Translations under genes and position numbers: made by a program
Part shown: one piece after another, positions 17,331 through 25,927 of the stretch
Numbering within the stretch: the stretch's first letter is position 1
Layout of the letters: each line of letters opens with the position of its first letter
The notes under the pieces: generated by a model
The model's input: only the letters and a program-made list of their open reading frames with translations
Told to the model about the DNA's origin: nothing
Database searches by the model: none
Assembly (NCBI GenBank): GCA_030445275.1
Contig: JAUCSE010000079.1
Span: forward strand, 100,328-164,327
From: Mucilaginibacter sp.
GTDB lineage: Bacteria > Bacteroidota > Bacteroidia > Sphingobacteriales > Sphingobacteriaceae
Direction of reading: 5' to 3'
Length of the DNA: 64,000 nucleotides

Positions 17331-18650
17331 TTACTTCATCTCTAATACAGATCTCATGTGACTGAAAGTCTGGAAACTATATTGTCCGTGATATTTACCT
17401 ATTCCCGAGGTTCCTACACCGCCAAAGGGTAAAAAGTGGACACCTACATGCACTATAGTGCTGTTGATTTCAGCATCACCACTTGAGGTCCTGCTCAAAA
17501 CATCTTCTGCAAAATCTTTATCCTCAGAGAATACATATAATGCTAGGGGCTTAGGTCGGGAATTGATCTCATCAAGAACCACATCAATGTCGGAGTAAAC
17601 TAAAAATGGAAGAATCGGACCAAATATTTCCTGTTGCATTACCGCGTCCTCCCAGACAACATTATCCATTAATGTCGCCTCAAAATAACGGGTTTCCAGA
17701 TCATACTTACCACCATACACCACTTTGTCTTTCGCTGCATCCAAATAACCCGCGAGATTCCTCACCTGTTGCTGTGAAACAATCTTACCAATCTTGCCCA
17801 TTGAATTACCATCGTAGGTCTTCTGGAGATGGATCTTAAGTCTCTGAATCAACTCTTCCTTTATCGATTCGTGTACATAAACATAATCAGGGGCTACACA
17901 GGTCTGGCCACAGTTCATCCACTTGCCTCTTGCAATCCTTTCAACTGCCTTGTCAAGGTTGGCATCTTTATGCACAATGGTCGGCGATTTTCCGCCCAGT
18001 TCCAATGTTAATGGGATTAGCTGCTCGGCGGCCGCCCTCATTACGATCTTTCCTACGTTAGGACTTCCTGTAAAGAAGATATAATCAAATTTAAAGCTTA
18101 ACAAAAGCGTATTTTCCTCGATTGAGCCCTGTATCACCGATACATAGTCAGGAGAAAATGCATCCCTCACTATCTCTTCGATAACGGCAGCGACGCTTGG
18201 TGTATTCTCTGACGGCTTAATGATGGCGGTATTTCCACCCATTATAGCACCCAATAAAGGACTAAATGTCAATTGAATAGGATAGTTGAAAGGGCCTACA
18301 ATATAGCTAACCCCATACGGTTGAAAGGTTACCTTACTTACAATTTCGCCACCTGATGCATGTTTACTTGAAGGCATTTGAAGGGGCTTAGCCCAGCTTT
18401 CAAGATTTTCTAGGCAGTAGTCCAGTTCATCCAAAACTAATTTTATTTCAGCATACTCGGTTTCTGATTTGCTTTTCCCCAGATCTGTGAACATGGCATC
18501 GCAAATTGCATCATTATGCGCTATAAACGATTTTTTTAAACGCTCTAACTGCTGAATCCTGAAAGCAACTGGTTGGGTTTTCCGTGTTGCAAAAAACTTT
18601 TTTTGGCTTTCAAATACCCCTGTTATGTACTCTTTTTGATTTGTATCCAT
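17331..18650 (-). CDS. Aldehyde dehydrogenase (ALDH3-like)
   Basis: I choose the ATG at 18650 (MDTNQKEYITGV) over the GTG 33 nt upstream because of its A-rich leader; the product is 439 residues. All ALDH hallmarks are present: cofactor segment VGPFNYPIQLTFSPL, IIKPSENTP, FFTGSPNVGK, the general-base Glu in LELGGKSP (Glu217) and the catalytic Cys in NCGQTCVAPDYV (Cys251). The C-terminal FLPFGGVGTSGIGKYHG is also typical. Length and motifs fit the short, soluble class 3 group (AlkH/YwdH type) that oxidises medium-chain or aromatic aldehydes with NAD(P). It lies upstream of the broken rhamnosidase on the same strand, with a gap of about 180 bp. A role in oxidising lactaldehyde from rhamnose or fucose breakdown is possible but only inferred. 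Confidence 0.9.
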   Translation of the reverse strand: MDTNQKEYITGVFESQKKFFATRKTQPVAFRIQQLERLKKSFIAHNDAICDAMFTDLGKSKSETEYAEIKLVLDELDYCLENLESWAKPLQMPSSKHASGGEIVSKVTFQPYGVSYIVGPFNYPIQLTFSPLLGAIMGGNTAIIKPSENTPSVAAVIEEIVRDAFSPDYVSVIQGSIEENTLLLSFKFDYIFFTGSPNVGKIVMRAAAEQLIPLTLELGGKSPTIVHKDANLDKAVERIARGKWMNCGQTCVAPDYVYVHESIKEELIQRLKIHLQKTYDGNSMGKIGKIVSQQQVRNLAGYLDAAKDKVVYGGKYDLETRYFEATLMDNVVWEDAVMQQEIFGPILPFLVYSDIDVVLDEINSRPKPLALYVFSEDKDFAEDVLSRTSSGDAEINSTIVHVGVHFLPFGGVGTSGIGKYHGQYSFQTFSHMRSVLEMK

Positions 18651-19115
18651 TTCTATTTTCTGGCTTAAACTATTTGATATCACCCAGATAGCTCTAAGGT
18701 GATAACGAACAAAGTCAACAATTAATTACTGCTTTTGTTGCCTGTTAGCATTTTATTTACTTATCGATAATTTTATTGCTTTTATAAACTATAAAGTTAC
18801 AAAATGTCATTCTTATTTCTCGGTGACTCTTTATTAGCAAGTTGCCTATCTTAGTGATACCTAATATGAAATACTCAATAGTAAATACTCAAAGAGTTGA
18901 ATCCTTTTCTGGCGGCAAAAGCATTTGTATCTGTTGCAAACAATACATCAATTGCTTACGCTGGCAAGCTCTACCACGAAAATCTTAATTAAACAAACAA
19001 AACACAAGTTTCCATGACGCTGATGATTGTAAATAACACACTTATCTAAAATGCATGCTATCGGATTGTTAAAATTAACTACATTGTGCTTAATTTCATT
19101 TTTTTTTAAGTTAAC
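18651..19115. other. Divergent intergenic region, no gene seen
   Basis: About 465 bp between the aldehyde dehydrogenase (minus) and the sigma-factor gene (plus). It is AT-rich, without a convincing open frame, hairpin or promoter pair. It must contain the promoters of both flanking genes. Confidence 0.4.
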
Positions 19116-19736
19116 ATGGCTGAAAATATTGTTAGTATTCATGAGGATCATAACACTACAATATGGCTTGCCTTTAAAGAAGGAAGCTGGGAAGCATATA
19201 CCCAATTATACAATCAAAACTTTAAGCTTTTAAATAATTATGGCTATAAATTCACTAAAGATGTAAACTTAATTGAAGATGCGGTGCATGATCTGTTTAT
19301 TAAGTTGTGGACAAACAGAACTAACTTAAGCACACCGGCATCAGTAAAAAATTACTTATATAAGGCACTAAGAAATATTATTTTCAGGAAAATGCAATCG
19401 CAGTCGCGCTTTACTGAAATAGAAGATGACTGCCCTTTTTCATTCGAAGTATCTTTCGATCATGTGGTAATCGCCAACGAAGAGGAAAGGGCGTTACAAA
19501 ACCAAATTAAATCAGTAATAGCAACTTTGCCTCACCGACAGCAGGAAATTATATTTTTACGCTTTTATGAAGATTTTAGCTATGTGGAAATTGCCGATAT
19601 TATGGAAATTAACGTAAATTCTGCTTATAAGCTCCTTTATAAGGCGCTAAATAGCATGGAAAATATATTAAAAGTGTCAAAACTGGTCATTATTTTAGCT
19701 TTATTTTCTGAAATAAGAGTAAATGTGAGAGTTTAA
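19116..19736 (+). CDS. FecI-type ECF sigma factor of the 19-32 kb PUL
   Basis: A 206-residue ECF sigma-70 factor. Region 2 lies at about 20-90 (AYTQLYNQNFKLLNNYGYKF, IEDAVHDLFIKLWTNR, NYLYKALRNIIFRKM). Region 4 lies at about 125-180 (LPHRQQEIIFLRFYEDFSYVEIADIMEINVNSAYKLLYKAL). It belongs to the Bacteroidota FecI-like group that is released by a FecR anti-sigma when a SusC-type receptor senses its substrate. The tail after region 4 is hydrophobic (KLVIILALFSEI), unlike classical ECF factors. The FecR gene follows after 76 bp, then susC and susD, so it probably controls this locus. The divergent region upstream separates it from the aldehyde dehydrogenase. Confidence 0.92.
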   Translation: MAENIVSIHEDHNTTIWLAFKEGSWEAYTQLYNQNFKLLNNYGYKFTKDVNLIEDAVHDLFIKLWTNRTNLSTPASVKNYLYKALRNIIFRKMQSQSRFTEIEDDCPFSFEVSFDHVVIANEEERALQNQIKSVIATLPHRQQEIIFLRFYEDFSYVEIADIMEINVNSAYKLLYKALNSMENILKVSKLVIILALFSEIRVNVRV

Positions 19737-19812
19737 TAAAAAAACTTACCCAATGAAGGGATAATTTGGATATCTCTGTGTATATAAGTAGTGTTTAAAA
19801 CACACTTAATAT

Positions 19813-20814
19813 ATGGATGTAAATAAATATTCTTCGTATACGTTTAAAGAATTTTTAGAAGATGACGATTTTATCACTTGGGTGCTTAACCCAACTGATG
19901 AACAAAATATTTTTTGGAATAATTTTTCAGAACGCTTTCCCGATAAAAAAGAGGATATATCACGGGCTTCCAGCGTAATTCTTACCTATCGTAAACAAGA
20001 TACTTTTTTTAATGAAGATAGGATAACCGATGTATGGAAACGCATAGAGGTCAAAGTCGGACCTGCTGCTAAGCAAGCTAAGGTTTTCAGGTTACCACAG
20101 TTCCTCCGCGTTGCGGCTGCCATATTGCTGATTGCACTGGCGGCTATTATTTACAAGTATAATCAACCGAAAAATTTTCAAACTGCATTTGGCGAGATAA
20201 AAACAATTGTAATGCCAGACGGTACAATCGTTTTGCTGAACGGAAACTCCACCCTCACCTATGAACACGGGTGGGGAAAAAACTCCAGGGAAGTATGGTT
20301 AAAAGGCGAGGGCTTCTTTAATGTTACCCATCTTAATCAGGACCCCGCGCATATTAAAAAAAGCGAACGCTTTGTAGTGCATTGTAACGATTTGAATATT
20401 GAAGTTTTAGGAACAACTTTTAATGTTAAGAACAGGCATGATAAAGTGAATGTTGGTTTGGTTACCGGTAAAATCAGGCTTACAACCAATCTGGTTAAAA
20501 AAATATTGTCCCCCGGAGATTATGCTGAATATGCTGCCAAAAATATTTCCTTAAAAAGTAAGCTTACCCATCCCGAAAAGTTGATGAGCTGGTCAAAGAG
20601 ACAATTCATATTTAGTAATGTTAAGCTGGGAGATATATTACGAACGCTTGAAGATTCCTACGGTTACCAGATTAAATATACGAACCCATCTTCAAGGGAT
20701 CTGGAAATTGAGGGTGAGATCAGTGTTACTGGCGTGAAAGAGCTGCTGGAAACCATTTCTACTTCTTTACATGTAAATGTTTATCAGAATGATCATCAAA
20801 TAACTATTAATTAA
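19813..20814 (+). CDS. FecR-family anti-sigma factor
   Basis: A 333-residue protein with the FecR layout. A cytoplasmic N-terminal part (1-95) binds the sigma factor. A single membrane helix lies at about 98-117 (LRVAAAILLIALAAIIY). The periplasmic FecR domain at about 125-235 contains IVMPDGTIVLLNGNSTLTYE, WLKGEGFFNV, FVVHCNDLNIEVLGTTFNVK and VGLVTGKIRLTT. The C-terminal DUF4974 domain contains MSWSKRQFIFSNVKLGDILR and IEGEISVTGVKELLETIS, and contacts the signalling domain of the TonB-dependent receptor. It lies between the sigma gene and susC (34 bp to the susC start), so receptor occupancy is expected to be passed on to the sigma factor. Confidence 0.92.
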   Translation: MDVNKYSSYTFKEFLEDDDFITWVLNPTDEQNIFWNNFSERFPDKKEDISRASSVILTYRKQDTFFNEDRITDVWKRIEVKVGPAAKQAKVFRLPQFLRVAAAILLIALAAIIYKYNQPKNFQTAFGEIKTIVMPDGTIVLLNGNSTLTYEHGWGKNSREVWLKGEGFFNVTHLNQDPAHIKKSERFVVHCNDLNIEVLGTTFNVKNRHDKVNVGLVTGKIRLTTNLVKKILSPGDYAEYAAKNISLKSKLTHPEKLMSWSKRQFIFSNVKLGDILRTLEDSYGYQIKYTNPSSRDLEIEGEISVTGVKELLETISTSLHVNVYQNDHQITIN

Positions 20815-20848
20815 TCCCTATTTAAATCACCCTATTAAATTAAAACGT

Positions 20849-23800
20849 ATGCGAAACTTCGACTCAACGAGTTGCTTAAGATGTTGTACACTGTTGCTAT
20901 TGTTGTTAATAAATGGCGTATCAAGTAACGCTCAGTTAGCCATGGCCAGTAAAACCGCCAGAAAAAGCCTGGGATACACCCTCTCTGCAGAACAACAGGT
21001 AACGGAATCAAAAAAAAGTTTAAAGGATGCCGTAGAAAACCTCAAGTTGCAATACCATATCCAGATTGCTTTTAAAGAAGGCTTGTTAAATAATAAGTTT
21101 GTTTCGGCTGTACCGGATTCTGTTGGCCGTACGCAGGATGTTGAAGGTAAGCTGACCCAATTATTAACAGCGTTTGATTTAGGATTTAAAAAAATAAACC
21201 CGAAACAGTACGTTATTTATGAGACTACTAGCATAAAGGAAGAGGCAGATGATCATGTAAAGGGAAAAGTGGTTTTCGGCGATGATGAAACGGGCGTACC
21301 TGGAGCAACGGTCACATTAAAAGATAACCCGCAGATAGGAGCAACTACTGATACTAACGGAAACTTTGATTTAAAAATACCTTCAACCTATAAAGGCCAA
21401 CCTGTTATTATTGTTGTTGCTTTTGTTGGTTATGCTACAACCGAACTGAATATAACAGACAGATCGGCTTTGGTAACTGTTAAACTTTCAAAGAATAATC
21501 AAACACTGAATGAAGTGGTGGTAACCGCTTTAGGCATCAGTAAAGAAAAGAAATCACTGGGCTATGCTGTATCAGAAGTTAAAGGTTCAGAACTGACACA
21601 AGCACGTGAAAACAATGTAGTTAATGCCCTTACAGGTAAGGTTGCAGGCGTGAATGTTGCAGGTTTGTCAACCGGACCGGGCGGCTCAAGCCGTGTTATT
21701 ATTCGTGGTAATGGCTCACTATCGGGCAATAATCAGCCGTTATATGTTATTAACGGTATGCCTATTGATAACTCAGTACCCGGAGATGCGGCAACATCCA
21801 GTGGTGGTGGCTCAAACGTTGACCGCGGCGATGGCATAGCCGCTATTAACCCAGATGATATTGAGTCTGTTACGGTTCTTAAAGGCGGAACTGCTGCTGC
21901 CCTTTATGGTTCAAGAGCTGCTAACGGAGCCATCCTCATCACTACTAAAAAAGGCAAGGCACAAAAGGGTATTGGGGTGGAGTTTACCTCTACCGGAACT
22001 ATGGAAAAAATAGCCACACTGCCTGATTTTCAATACGAATACGGTCAGGGAGATGGTGGTGTAAAACCAACTACTTTGGCTGCGGCACAGGCTACAGGTC
22101 GCCGGTCATGGGGAGCTAAAATTGATGGTTCAACAGACTATGTAGGGGTTGATGGCCTGACCCATCCATACATTGCGCAAAAGGATAACCTTAAAAACTA
22201 TTATCAAACCGGGAGCACCTACACCAATACCCTCGCGCTATCCGGCGGTTCAGATGCTATTGTGTACCGTTTTTCATTGGCTGATCTGAGCAGTAAAGGT
22301 ATATTACCCGGAACCACTTATGATCGTAAAACAGCCAACGTTTCATTAAATGGCAAATTAAGTTCAAAATTAAGGTTTGAGGCCCTGGCACAATATAACC
22401 TCGAAAAAGCTCATAACAGGAGCAGTGCCGGCGATGCTACCGCTAACCCCAACTGGTCGCCTTATATGATAGCCAATACGGCTGATGTACGCTGGTTAAA
22501 ACCCGGGTATGATGCCAACGGTAACGAAACTGTTTGGAATGATGCCAGCGTGGCCACTAATGGTTACTTTGTGATTAATAAATTTAAAGAGGACGACCGT
22601 AAAAACCGATTTTTAGGTCAGGGATCCATCAGTTATGAAATTTTTAAAGACTTTGTTATCAAAGGAAGCGTAAGTCAGGATCATTTTGATTATAATTATA
22701 CCTATATCACCCCAACGGGTACTTTATATGCTTTAACCGGGCAGTACAACGGTATTAAGTCTGACGTTACCGAAACCAATGGCCTGGCAACGATATCTTA
22801 TAAAAAGCAGGTAAAAGATTTCGATATGTCATTTTTGGCTGGTGTTAACAAACGACATTCAGAAAATAATGAATTTGATTTTTCAGGTACCGGCTATACC
22901 ATTCCTTATTTTTACAGCTATAACAACCTTGCCTCACCAACTTCCTTAAATAAATCACTGCGTCAGGAAGTTAATTCAGTATTCGGCTCGGCAGATTTTA
23001 GTTATAAAAGTCTGGTATATGTAACAGTAACCGGCCGTAACGACTGGTTTTCTACCCTGAGCCCACAGAACAACAGTATATTTTACCCGAGCGTAAACAG
23101 CAGTTTGATTTTATCTGAATTGCTGCACTTACCGGAGTCCTTTAACCTGCTGAAGTTAAAAGGCGCCTATGCACAGGTGGGTGGTGGCGCGCCAGACCCT
23201 TATGCTATCAAGCTTACTTACAGTAATGTACCAAGTTCTGGCCAGCCGTTACAAAACGTGAGCAGTAACACAATTGGCTCGGGTATAAGCGGCATAACTA
23301 ACCCTAACCTTAAACCTTATACATCTACCACTTCCGAAGGCGGTATTGAAGGGCAAATGTTTGGCAACAGGTTAAGCTTTGATTTAACTTATTATAACCG
23401 GATGACAAAAAATGATATTGTGAATGCCACTGTCTCGTCAACAGCAGGTTACAACAGTGTTTACTTAAACACGGGAAATATGCGTAACCGTGGTGTGGAA
23501 GGCCTGGTAAGCGGTACGCCTGTAAAAACCAAAGACTTTTCATGGAGTACCAGTTATAACGTGTCCTATAATGATAACAAAGTGTTAAGCCTTACGCCTG
23601 GTATAACCTCCATGAATTTAGCCACCACGGTAGGTAACTGGGGAAATATCAATAATATAGTAGGCCAATCGGCTTTTGAAATTGTAGGCACTAAAATATT
23701 AAAGGACGCTAATGGGAACACCGTTTTTAATGCATCCAGCGGCTATCCGGTAGCAACCGGCCTGGTACCTTTGGGTAAAAGTGTTGCCCCGCTAACCATG

Positions 23801-24304
23801 GGCTATACCAACGAGTTCAGGTATAAAAGATTTTCGTTAAATGTGTTGCTTGATGGTAAATTCGGGAATAAGATATTCTCTATCAGTGAGGTATATGAAA
23901 CCCGTTTAGGTTTATTAAAATCAACCCTGCCGGGCCGCGAAAATGGCCTGACACTAACCGGAGTTAACCAAGCCGGAGCAGCTTACAGCCGTGTGGTGCC
24001 GGTAAGCGACCTGCGTACTTATTATGATAACTATAAAAATTATTCTGAATTGTTTTTACATGATGGCAGCTTTATAAAACTTCGTCAGGTTATTTTCTCA
24101 TACAGTTTACCGGTAGCTAATTTACAAGCGTTGAAAATCCAATCGGCCAATATTTCATTTGTTGCACGTAACCTGTTCACGCTAATGAAACATACTGATT
24201 TTGATCCGGAGCAAAGCTATAGCAATAGTAATTTTCAGGGTTTCGAGTCAATTGGCTTACCTCGTACACGGTCATTTGGCTTAAATCTTTCAGTTAAATT
24301 TTAA
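20849..24304 (+). CDS. SusC/RagA-type TonB-dependent outer-membrane transporter
   Basis: A 1,151-residue SusC-like receptor. The signal peptide ends near Asn-Ala-Gln (LLLLLLINGVSSNAQ). A secretin/TonB N-terminal (STN-like) signalling domain follows at about 45-125, then a carboxypeptidase-regulatory-like domain at about 137-215 (VKGKVVFGDDETGVPGATV, DTNGNFDLKIP), a TonB-box-like segment (LNEVVVTALG), the plug (NALTGKVAGVNVAG, PLYVINGMPIDN, IESVTVLKGGTAAALYGSRA) and the barrel ending in SFGLNLSVKF. The STN domain fits signalling to the FecR encoded upstream. With the SusD protein 17 bp downstream it forms a pedal-bin transporter for a glycan. The substrate is inferred to be a fucosylated oligosaccharide, from the GH29 gene in the same run. 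Confidence 0.95.
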   Translation: MRNFDSTSCLRCCTLLLLLLINGVSSNAQLAMASKTARKSLGYTLSAEQQVTESKKSLKDAVENLKLQYHIQIAFKEGLLNNKFVSAVPDSVGRTQDVEGKLTQLLTAFDLGFKKINPKQYVIYETTSIKEEADDHVKGKVVFGDDETGVPGATVTLKDNPQIGATTDTNGNFDLKIPSTYKGQPVIIVVAFVGYATTELNITDRSALVTVKLSKNNQTLNEVVVTALGISKEKKSLGYAVSEVKGSELTQARENNVVNALTGKVAGVNVAGLSTGPGGSSRVIIRGNGSLSGNNQPLYVINGMPIDNSVPGDAATSSGGGSNVDRGDGIAAINPDDIESVTVLKGGTAAALYGSRAANGAILITTKKGKAQKGIGVEFTSTGTMEKIATLPDFQYEYGQGDGGVKPTTLAAAQATGRRSWGAKIDGSTDYVGVDGLTHPYIAQKDNLKNYYQTGSTYTNTLALSGGSDAIVYRFSLADLSSKGILPGTTYDRKTANVSLNGKLSSKLRFEALAQYNLEKAHNRSSAGDATANPNWSPYMIANTADVRWLKPGYDANGNETVWNDASVATNGYFVINKFKEDDRKNRFLGQGSISYEIFKDFVIKGSVSQDHFDYNYTYITPTGTLYALTGQYNGIKSDVTETNGLATISYKKQVKDFDMSFLAGVNKRHSENNEFDFSGTGYTIPYFYSYNNLASPTSLNKSLRQEVNSVFGSADFSYKSLVYVTVTGRNDWFSTLSPQNNSIFYPSVNSSLILSELLHLPESFNLLKLKGAYAQVGGGAPDPYAIKLTYSNVPSSGQPLQNVSSNTIGSGISGITNPNLKPYTSTTSEGGIEGQMFGNRLSFDLTYYNRMTKNDIVNATVSSTAGYNSVYLNTGNMRNRGVEGLVSGTPVKTKDFSWSTSYNVSYNDNKVLSLTPGITSMNLATTVGNWGNINNIVGQSAFEIVGTKILKDANGNTVFNASSGYPVATGLVPLGKSVAPLTMGYTNEFRYKRFSLNVLLDGKFGNKIFSISEVYETRLGLLKSTLPGRENGLTLTGVNQAGAAYSRVVPVSDLRTYYDNYKNYSELFLHDGSFIKLRQVIFSYSLPVANLQALKIQSANISFVARNLFTLMKHTDFDPEQSYSNSNFQGFESIGLPRTRSFGLNLSVKF

Positions 24305-24321
24305 CTATAAAAATTAGAACG

Positions 24322-25851
24322 ATGAACAAACTCATACACACCTATAAATTTCTTGCAGTTTTTGGCCTGATGGCTTTAATATCCTGTACAAAAAACTTTG
24401 CAGATCTGAATACCAACCCCAACGCGGTAAGCGATCCAACGCCTCAATTTGTTTTCACCAAGGCCCAGTATGATGGGGTAGCCAATATGCTAAACCTGTT
24501 GTTAGGCACTATGCAGTATACTACCAGCTACAATGATGTTTCGGGCTTTGGGTCAAAATATGTAGCCAGCCAGGTAAATACTACGTCGGCCTCTTTCACT
24601 AGCGCTTATCCAAATGCCTTAAATGAGCTGGCAGTGGTGATCAGTGCCGTGCAGGCCGACCCGGTAAAAGTGAACCTGCTGGCCGAGGCCCGTATATGGA
24701 GAGTATACTGCTACAGCAGGTTAACAGATCTGTATGGTGATATTCCTTACTCACAGGCAGTACAAGGCTACACAGGCAGTAATTTTACGCCTGCTTATGA
24801 TGCCCAGAAAGATATTTACGCTAACATGCTTACCGAGCTTGAACAGGCAGCTACAAGTCTGGATGCTACCAAGGCCACCTTTGGAACAGGCGACCTGATG
24901 TATGGTGGAAATACCACCCAATGGAAAAAGTTTGCTTATTCGCTGATGTTAAGGTTAGGGATGAGGCTTACCAAAGTGGATGTGGCTGCTGCCCAAATCT
25001 GGGTAACCAAAGCCATTGCTGGTGGTGTAATTACGGCAGATGCTGATGTTGCCAAAGTAAGCTACATAACCGGTGGCCAGGATATCAATAAAAATCCTTT
25101 GGCATTAAATCTGTACAATAATGATTATATAGCAGCTAACGGAAATACGAACCAGGAAGGGGGAAAATACCAGGATGTATTTATCAACTACCTTAAACAG
25201 ACCCATGATCCGCGTTTAGGCATCATATCAATAGTATATACTGGCGGAGTGCCAGATACTACTTTCGCAAAACAACAAGGTATGCCGGCTACTTTAAGCG
25301 CTAAGCCAGCCAACTTTGCCACACTTAGTGAACCAAATCCCAAAACATTGCTGCTGTTAAACTCCCCCAGGTTAATATTTACAGCTGCCGAATCGTATTA
25401 TTTATTGGCCGAAGCCGCGCTAAGAGGATGGTACAGCGGAGCAACTGCAAGTACATCATATTCAAATGGTGTTGCTGCAGCCTTGCGGCAATGGTCGGCC
25501 ATTGGTTTAGGTTCAAGCGACGGAACTTTATCAACCGCCCAGATCAACACCTATGTTAATAATAACCAGCTTACCGCAGGTACCTTCGATCAGCAAATGC
25601 AGCAAATATATACCCAGTTTTGGGTGAGTATATTTCCGGATGCCCAGGAAGTTTTTGCCAGTTACCGACGTACTGGCTACCCTGCATTGACGCCTAATAA
25701 TTATCCGGGCAATGCCACCGGGGGTAAAATTTTCCGCAGGATGTTATACCCTGTTTCTGAGCAGAATCTGAATGCTAAATCTTACGCTGCGGCCATCGCC
25801 AGGCAAGGTCCGGATGATCTTTTAACGCGTATTTATTGGGATAAACAATAG
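24322..25851 (+). CDS. SusD/RagB-type glycan-binding lipoprotein
   Basis: A 509-residue lipoprotein with lipobox LISC (Cys22). The pattern NFADLNTNPNAVSDPTPQFVFTKAQYDG places it in the SusD-like-2 subgroup. TPR-like helices are visible in the middle (EARIWRVYCYSRLTDLYGDIPYSQA, QKDIYANMLTELEQAATSLD). C-terminal motifs include LIFTAAESYYLLAEAALRGW and RRMLYPVSEQNLN. It sits over the SusC barrel and captures the substrate. It follows susC by 17 bp and is followed by a strong hairpin (25884-25918), which probably lowers transcription into the fucosidase gene so that the transporter pair is made in excess. Confidence 0.93.
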   Translation: MNKLIHTYKFLAVFGLMALISCTKNFADLNTNPNAVSDPTPQFVFTKAQYDGVANMLNLLLGTMQYTTSYNDVSGFGSKYVASQVNTTSASFTSAYPNALNELAVVISAVQADPVKVNLLAEARIWRVYCYSRLTDLYGDIPYSQAVQGYTGSNFTPAYDAQKDIYANMLTELEQAATSLDATKATFGTGDLMYGGNTTQWKKFAYSLMLRLGMRLTKVDVAAAQIWVTKAIAGGVITADADVAKVSYITGGQDINKNPLALNLYNNDYIAANGNTNQEGGKYQDVFINYLKQTHDPRLGIISIVYTGGVPDTTFAKQQGMPATLSAKPANFATLSEPNPKTLLLLNSPRLIFTAAESYYLLAEAALRGWYSGATASTSYSNGVAAALRQWSAIGLGSSDGTLSTAQINTYVNNNQLTAGTFDQQMQQIYTQFWVSIFPDAQEVFASYRRTGYPALTPNNYPGNATGGKIFRRMLYPVSEQNLNAKSYAAAIARQGPDDLLTRIYWDKQ

Positions 25852-25883
25852 CATCTGCCATATATAGTTTAAACAGCTTTATC

Positions 25884-25918
25884 TCAGGAAGAACCTTGGT
25901 TCTTCCTGATTATTTTAA
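25884..25918 (+). terminator. Hairpin between susD and the fucosidase gene
   Basis: A 12-bp perfect stem (TCAGGAAGAACC with GGTTCTTCCTGA) with a 2-nt centre, followed by TTATTTT. As the same-strand PUL genes continue only 10 bp downstream, it probably works as a partial terminator or mRNA-stabilising 3' end for susCD rather than a full stop. Confidence 0.75.
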
Positions 25919-25927
25919 CCCCTCATA

